64,000 nucleotides of DNA from contig NZ_SMGP01000001.1 in NCBI RefSeq assembly GCF_004339745.1, positions 4,464,001 through 4,528,000 on the forward strand, in the 5' to 3' direction. This document shows positions 60,372 through 64,000 of this stretch, one piece after another (within the stretch, counting starts at the first letter, position 1; each line of letters opens with the position of its first letter). The DNA is from Paraburkholderia sp. BL9I2N2. GTDB taxonomy: Bacteria > Pseudomonadota > Gammaproteobacteria > Burkholderiales > Burkholderiaceae. A model generated the notes under the pieces. The model was not told the DNA's origin and did no database searches. It saw nothing but the letters and a program-made list of their open reading frames with translations. The position numbers were made by a program, and so were the translations under genes.

Positions 60372-61154
60372 CTATTTGAACCCCGCCGCCACGCGCCCCA
60401 TCTGATCGAGGCCGACGTCGAAGAGCCGTATGAAGAACGGAATCATGTTTGGGGTCATCAACTGAAGCAGCAGCATGCCGATCAGCATGGTCAGCGGAAA
60501 GCCGATCTGGAACACGCCGATTTGCGGCGCGGCGCGGTTCAGTATGCCGAGCGAGAGATTGGTGATGAGGAGCGCGGCGACCACCGGCAGCGACAACAGC
60601 AGGCCCGCCGAAAACACGGTGCTGCCGAAGTTCGCCAGCGTGCGCCAGCCGGGCGCGCCGAGAATGTTCGCCGACACCGGCACCGACTGAAACGTGGCGA
60701 GCAGCGCGCTGATCATCTGCAAATGGCCGTCGATCACCAGAAACACCAGCATGGCGATCGTGTTCATGTAGCTCGACAGCACCTGGCTCGAACTGGCTGC
60801 CTGCGAGTCAAAGAAAGTCGCGAAGCCGAGCCCCATGCCGAGACCGACGAAATCGCCCGTCGCGCTGATCGCCTGAAACACGATCTGCATGGTCATGCCG
60901 AGCGCGATGCCGATCAGGAACTGGTTGACGATGATCCACACGCCTTCCGCGGAAAACACCGTGACTTGCGGCAGCGCGCCGAGCGTGGGCGCGACGATGA
61001 TCGTGACGAATGCCGCGAGGCCGATCTTCACGCGGATCGGCAGCGAGCGGTTGCCGAGCACCGGTGCGGTGGCGACCAGCGCGAGAATACGCACGAACGG
61101 CCACAGGAACGCGGTGAGCCAGGCGTTCAGTTGCGCGTAGGTAACGGAGAACAT
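60372..61154 (-). CDS. fliR: Flagellar export apparatus protein FliR
   Basis: A protein of 260 residues with about six membrane helices, including FLWPFVRILALVATAPVLGN, RSLPIRVKIGLAAFVTIIV and IGFPLTMLIGMLLLQLMTPN. It forms the export-gate core with FliP and FliQ. The ATG at 61154 (MFSVTY) matches the family start; a 45-residue upstream extension lacks homology. It is last in the fliMNOPQR block and convergent with flgL. Confidence 0.96.
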   Translation of the reverse strand: MFSVTYAQLNAWLTAFLWPFVRILALVATAPVLGNRSLPIRVKIGLAAFVTIIVAPTLGALPQVTVFSAEGVWIIVNQFLIGIALGMTMQIVFQAISATGDFVGLGMGLGFATFFDSQAASSSQVLSSYMNTIAMLVFLVIDGHLQMISALLATFQSVPVSANILGAPGWRTLANFGSTVFSAGLLLSLPVVAALLITNLSLGILNRAAPQIGVFQIGFPLTMLIGMLLLQLMTPNMIPFFIRLFDVGLDQMGRVAAGFK

Positions 61155-61191
61155 CGCGGGTCGGAAGGGAAGGTGAGAGCCGGCGCCGCGC

Positions 61192-61461
61192 TCAGTTGAC
61201 GAGCGTCGGAATGTTGGTGAGCGTCTGGCGCAGATAGTCGAGCATGGTCGTGAGCATCCACGGGCCGGCGACCACCATCGTGACGGCAATCGCGAGCAGT
61301 TTCGGAATGAACGACAGCGTGCTTTCGTTGATCTGCGTGGCGGCCTGGAACAGGCTCACCACCAGACCGACCACCAGCGCGACCAGCAGCAGCGGCGCGG
61401 CGAGCAGCAGGCCGACATACATGGCCTGGTGCGCGAGCGTCATGACGGATTCTTGATTCAT
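61192..61461 (-). CDS. fliQ: Flagellar export apparatus protein FliQ
   Basis: A protein of 89 residues with two membrane helices (AMYVGLLLAAPLLLVALVVG and LLAIAVTMVVAGPWMLTTML) and the conserved LFQAATQINESTLSFIPKL loop between them. It is part of the FliPQR helical gate. It lies 37 bp before fliR and 50 bp after fliP. Confidence 0.97.
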   Translation of the reverse strand: MNQESVMTLAHQAMYVGLLLAAPLLLVALVVGLVVSLFQAATQINESTLSFIPKLLAIAVTMVVAGPWMLTTMLDYLRQTLTNIPTLVN

Positions 61462-61511
61462 GGCGATGGGACCGGAAGCGTGAAGGGCGCGGGCGCGGTT
61501 AAAAAGCGCGG

Positions 61512-62336
61512 TTAAACAAAGCTCTGTGCAAGCGAGCCGAGCAGCAATTGCCAGCCGTCGACCAGCACGAACAGCATCAGCTTGAACGGCAGCGAAATGG
61601 TCGCGGGTGACACCATCATCATACCCATCGACATCAGCACGCTCGCCACCACCATGTCGATGATGAGGAAAGGAATGAAAATCGTGAAGCCGATCTGGAA
61701 GCCGGTTTTCAGTTCACTCGTCACGAACGAGGGCACCAGCAGCGACAGCGGCACGTCTTCCGGACCTTGCATCGGCGCGGCGTGCGAGATGCGGGCGAAC
61801 AACGCGAGGTCGCTTTCGCGGGTCTGGCGCAGCATGAACGTCTTGAACGGGGCGAGGCCGCGGTTCACCGCGGTCTCCATCGGAATCGTGCCGTCGGAGA
61901 ACGGTTTGTAACCGTCAGTGTAGGCCTTGTCGAGCACCGGAGACATGACGAACAACGTGAGGAACAGCGCGAGTCCGACGAGCACCTGGTTAGGCGGCGT
62001 CGTGGTCGTGCCGAGCGCCTGGCGCAGCAGCGAGAGCACGATGATGATGCGCGTGAAGCTCGTCATCATTAGCACCATCGCCGGCAGGAACGACAGCATC
62101 GTGAGCAGCAGCATCGTCTGCACACTCAGCGAGTAGGTCGTGCCGCCGTTCGGGCCGGGGCTCGTGTTGAAGGCCGGCAAGCCGGCGGTTTGCGCGAACG
62201 ACAATGTCGGCAGCACGAGCATCAGCGCCGGCAACGCGACAGGCGCAACGCGGCGCACGGCTGAAATCACTTTCGAGGAGGTGCTGGACATGCGAGCGGA
62301 TTGCGCGTGACGCGCCGAAGTAAGACTGAACTGCAT
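61512..62336 (-). CDS. fliP: Flagellar export apparatus protein FliP
   Basis: A protein of 274 residues. A signal peptide ends near SFAQ, which is usual for FliP. The core has MLSFLPAMVLMMTSFTRIII, LRQALGTTTTPPNQVLVGLA and FIPFLIIDMVVASVLMSMGM. The ATG at 62336 overlaps the fliO stop (TAATG), favouring translational coupling. An internal ATG at 62291 (MSSTSS) would give 259 residues, closer to the family length, but has no ribosome-binding site. Confidence 0.95.
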   Translation of the reverse strand: MQFSLTSARHAQSARMSSTSSKVISAVRRVAPVALPALMLVLPTLSFAQTAGLPAFNTSPGPNGGTTYSLSVQTMLLLTMLSFLPAMVLMMTSFTRIIIVLSLLRQALGTTTTPPNQVLVGLALFLTLFVMSPVLDKAYTDGYKPFSDGTIPMETAVNRGLAPFKTFMLRQTRESDLALFARISHAAPMQGPEDVPLSLLVPSFVTSELKTGFQIGFTIFIPFLIIDMVVASVLMSMGMMMVSPATISLPFKLMLFVLVDGWQLLLGSLAQSFV

Positions 62337-62947
62337 TACCGAACCCCGCCGCCTTGCCCGTTGAAACGTTTGCCCACTTCGCCTTTCAAAGCGTCGCGAA
62401 AGCGTTGGCCGAAGGTGCCTGGGAGTGCCGTGCCCGTCGCCCGCGTGCTTGCCGGACCGGGCTGCGTGGCGCCGAGCGGATCGATGGCGGCCGAACCAGC
62501 CGGCATCGTGTGAAGCAGACGGACGTTGCCGGGCGCCGTGCCGAGCACGAGCCACGTATCGCCGATCTCGACCACCGCGACCCGTTCCTTGCCGCCGAGC
62601 GAGGCGCCGCCGACCGTCTTCACGAGACCGCCGCGGTTTGCCGGCTGCAAGCCGAAGCGGCGAGCGAGCCATGCGCAACCGAACACCAGACCGATCACGA
62701 CCAGCAGGCCGACGATGGTTTGCAATACCGCGCCGACGCCGAGCGCCGGAACAGCCGTGCCCGCGCCGACGCCCGAGGCGATTTTCGCGGCGTTGTTGAC
62801 CGCGTTCATGTCCGCCGCGTGAACGGCCGACGGTGCGAGCAGCGCGAAGATCGACGCCGGGGCGCATAGCGCCGCCACGACGTTCGCGGCCTGTGCAGCG
62901 CGATTCAGAACAGTGCGCAACACGGCGCGACCGGCAACGCGTTTCAT
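62336..62947 (-). CDS. fliO: Flagellar export apparatus protein FliO
   Basis: A protein of 203 residues. It has an N-terminal hydrophobic signal-like region (to about residue 45, AVHAADM), then one membrane helix (LQTIVGLLVVIGLVFGCAWL) and the FliO cytoplasmic domain with LGGKERVAVVEIGDTWLVLG. FliO helps FliP oligomerise. The ATG overlaps the fliN stop by 4 bp, and its end overlaps fliP by one base. Confidence 0.93.
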   Translation of the reverse strand: MKRVAGRAVLRTVLNRAAQAANVVAALCAPASIFALLAPSAVHAADMNAVNNAAKIASGVGAGTAVPALGVGAVLQTIVGLLVVIGLVFGCAWLARRFGLQPANRGGLVKTVGGASLGGKERVAVVEIGDTWLVLGTAPGNVRLLHTMPAGSAAIDPLGATQPGPASTRATGTALPGTFGQRFRDALKGEVGKRFNGQGGGVR

Positions 62948-63408
62948 CGATTCAACTTCCGGATACGTTCGGACGGCGTGATGATGTCGGTCAGACGGAT
63001 ACCGAACTTGTCGTTCACCACCACCACTTCGCCCTGCGCGATCAGACAGCCGTTGACCAGCACGTCCATCGGTTCGCCGGCCATGCCGTCCAGTTCCACC
63101 ACCGAACCCTGCGCGAGTTGCAGCAGATTGCGGATCGCGATCTTGGTGCGGCCGAGCTCGACGGTCATCTGAACAGGAATGTCCAGGATCATGTCGATGT
63201 CGTTGCGCGTCGAGGTCGGCTCGACTTTCGACAGCGGCTGGAACACGCCCGCCGTCGTTGCGCTGACTTCCGTATTGTCGTTCTGCTCGGCCAGCGCGCT
63301 GGCCCAGTCCGCCATGGCCGCGTCGTCTTCGGCAGCGGCTGCGTCGGCGGCAAATTGCGGCTCGCCAGCGGCCAGTTCGGCCTCAGTTTTTGCGTTCAGG
63401 TCACTCAT
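62944..63408 (-). CDS. fliN: Flagellar motor switch protein FliN
   Basis: A protein of 154 residues. The N-terminal half is acidic and Ala-rich (usual in beta- and gammaproteobacteria). The C-terminal SpoA domain has DIPVQMTVELGRTKIAIRNL, GSVVELDGMAGEPMDVLVNG and GEVVVVNDKFGIRLTDI. It forms the bottom of the C-ring and binds export cargo complexes. The ATG at 63408 follows AAGGAAGG; a GTG two codons upstream is less well placed. It overlaps fliM by 8 bp. Confidence 0.96.
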   Translation of the reverse strand: MSDLNAKTEAELAAGEPQFAADAAAAEDDAAMADWASALAEQNDNTEVSATTAGVFQPLSKVEPTSTRNDIDMILDIPVQMTVELGRTKIAIRNLLQLAQGSVVELDGMAGEPMDVLVNGCLIAQGEVVVVNDKFGIRLTDIITPSERIRKLNR

Positions 63409-64000
63409 ATCCACCTTCCTTCATCGTTTCGGCTGCGCTGATCATCTTCTGGACCCGCAACGCATACTGACCATTGAAAATTCCGTAGCCGCATTCCATC
63501 ACCGGCACGCCATCGACTTTCGCCGTGATGTGTTCGGGGATGTTGATCGGCAAAACATCGCCCTTGCGCATGTTCAGGATCTGTTCGAACGTGACCGGCA
63601 CCTGAGCCAGGTCGGCGGTCAGTTCCACTTCCGCTGCCTGCACCTGCTGCGACAGCACGCGGACCCAGCGGCGGTCGACTTCGAGCGCCTCGCCCTGGAT
63701 CGGCGACGAGAGGATGTCGCGGATCGGTTCGATCATCGAGTACGGCATGCAGATGTGCAGCGTGCCGCCGGTCGTGCCGAACTCGATCGAGAACTGCGTG
63801 ACGATGACGATTTCGTTAGGCGTCGCCACGTTGGCGAATTGCGTGTGCATTTCCGAGCGCACATATTCGAACTGCAGCGGACGCACGCTCTTCCACGAGG
63901 CCGTGTAGTTGTCGAACACCAGGTTCAGCAGCTTGTTGATGATGCGCTGCTCGGTCTGCGTGAAATCGCGGCCTTCGACGCGGGTATGGAAACGCCCGTC
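63401..64000 (-). CDS. fliM: Flagellar motor switch protein FliM, C-terminal part (runs off the window)
   Basis: The frame is open to base 64000 and gives 199 residues of the C-terminal two thirds of FliM. It begins within DFTQTEQRIINKLLNLVFDN, the middle (CheC-like) domain, and ends with the SpoA domain: ILNMRKGDVLPINIPEHITA, VPVMECGYGIFNGQYALRV. FliM links CheY-P binding to FliG in the C-ring. The N-terminal CheY-binding peptide lies outside the window. It is the first visible gene of fliMNOPQR. Confidence 0.96.
   Translation of the reverse strand, partial: DGRFHTRVEGRDFTQTEQRIINKLLNLVFDNYTASWKSVRPLQFEYVRSEMHTQFANVATPNEIVIVTQFSIEFGTTGGTLHICMPYSMIEPIRDILSSPIQGEALEVDRRWVRVLSQQVQAAEVELTADLAQVPVTFEQILNMRKGDVLPINIPEHITAKVDGVPVMECGYGIFNGQYALRVQKMISAAETMKEGGYE

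Noticed and set aside
1..64000. tRNA, rRNA, CRISPR arrays, insertion sequences or prophage genes
   Set aside because: I looked for cloverleaf, regular direct-repeat and transposase signatures and saw none that hold up.

Overview
The window is high-GC DNA from a betaproteobacterium of the Burkholderiaceae, most likely a Paraburkholderia or Burkholderia chromosome. The evidence is the flhDC-motAB-che-flhBAFG-fliA gene order, a short H-NS-type protein with a C-terminal WSGRGKPPKW core, an FliC/FliD/FliT block next to a sugar-modification locus, and a PXPV-type secreted protein. Most of the window is one large flagellar and chemotaxis supercluster.

Left edge (1-600): the 3' end of a probable outer-membrane transporter gene, then a decayed gene whose 5' part is inverted relative to its 3' part. 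From 598 to 7888 on the minus strand lies a tightly coupled seven-gene operon, mostly with 4-bp ATGA overlaps. In transcription order it encodes an OGT/SPINDLY-type TPR glycosyltransferase, a sugar aminotransferase, a WbqC protein, an atypical PLP-fold protein, a GNAT acyltransferase, a PhyH-type dioxygenase and a methyltransferase. It sits directly behind fliC-fliD-fliT and is best read as a flagellin O-glycosylation system for a viosamine-like amino sugar.

From 11.5 to 21 kb lie mostly housekeeping genes: aldo/keto reductase, ribosomal protein S21, 3-methyladenine glycosylase, a BadF-type sugar kinase, a Cof-type phosphatase, a secreted histidine phosphatase, aquaporin Z, an H-NS-like protein and a GT4 glycosyltransferase.

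From 21.25 kb the flagellar regulon resumes. flhDC (master regulator) has a strong sigma-70 promoter and a leader rich in palindromes. It is followed by motAB, cheY, cheA, cheW, an MCP, cheR, cheD, cheB, cheY, cheZ; a DUF2844/DUF3443 secreted pair; flhB, flhA, flhF, flhG, fliA; an inserted hicAB toxin-antitoxin pair; flgN-flgM and flgA on the minus strand; flgBCDEFGHIJ; a PilZ brake protein (YcgR type); flgKL; and finally fliR, fliQ, fliP, fliO, fliN and the C-terminal part of fliM on the minus strand. Sigma-28 (FliA) type promoters of the form YMAAnTTT-N11/12-GCCGnnAn can be read directly upstream of motA, flgM, the ycgR-like gene and flgK, with a weaker one upstream of fliC. This fits the usual hierarchy: FlhDC, then basal body and export apparatus, then FliA/FlgM-controlled late genes.

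The most unusual points are: the glycan locus with two PLP-fold proteins and a dioxygenase; a CheD with four xELF repeats; an FlhG without P-loop lysines; an FlgA with a long repeat-bearing N-terminal extension; a beta-rich motif shared by FlgE, FlgK and FlgL; a pepsin-like DUF3443 lipoprotein; tandem perfect palindromes in the flhDC leader; and the inverted pseudogene at the left edge.
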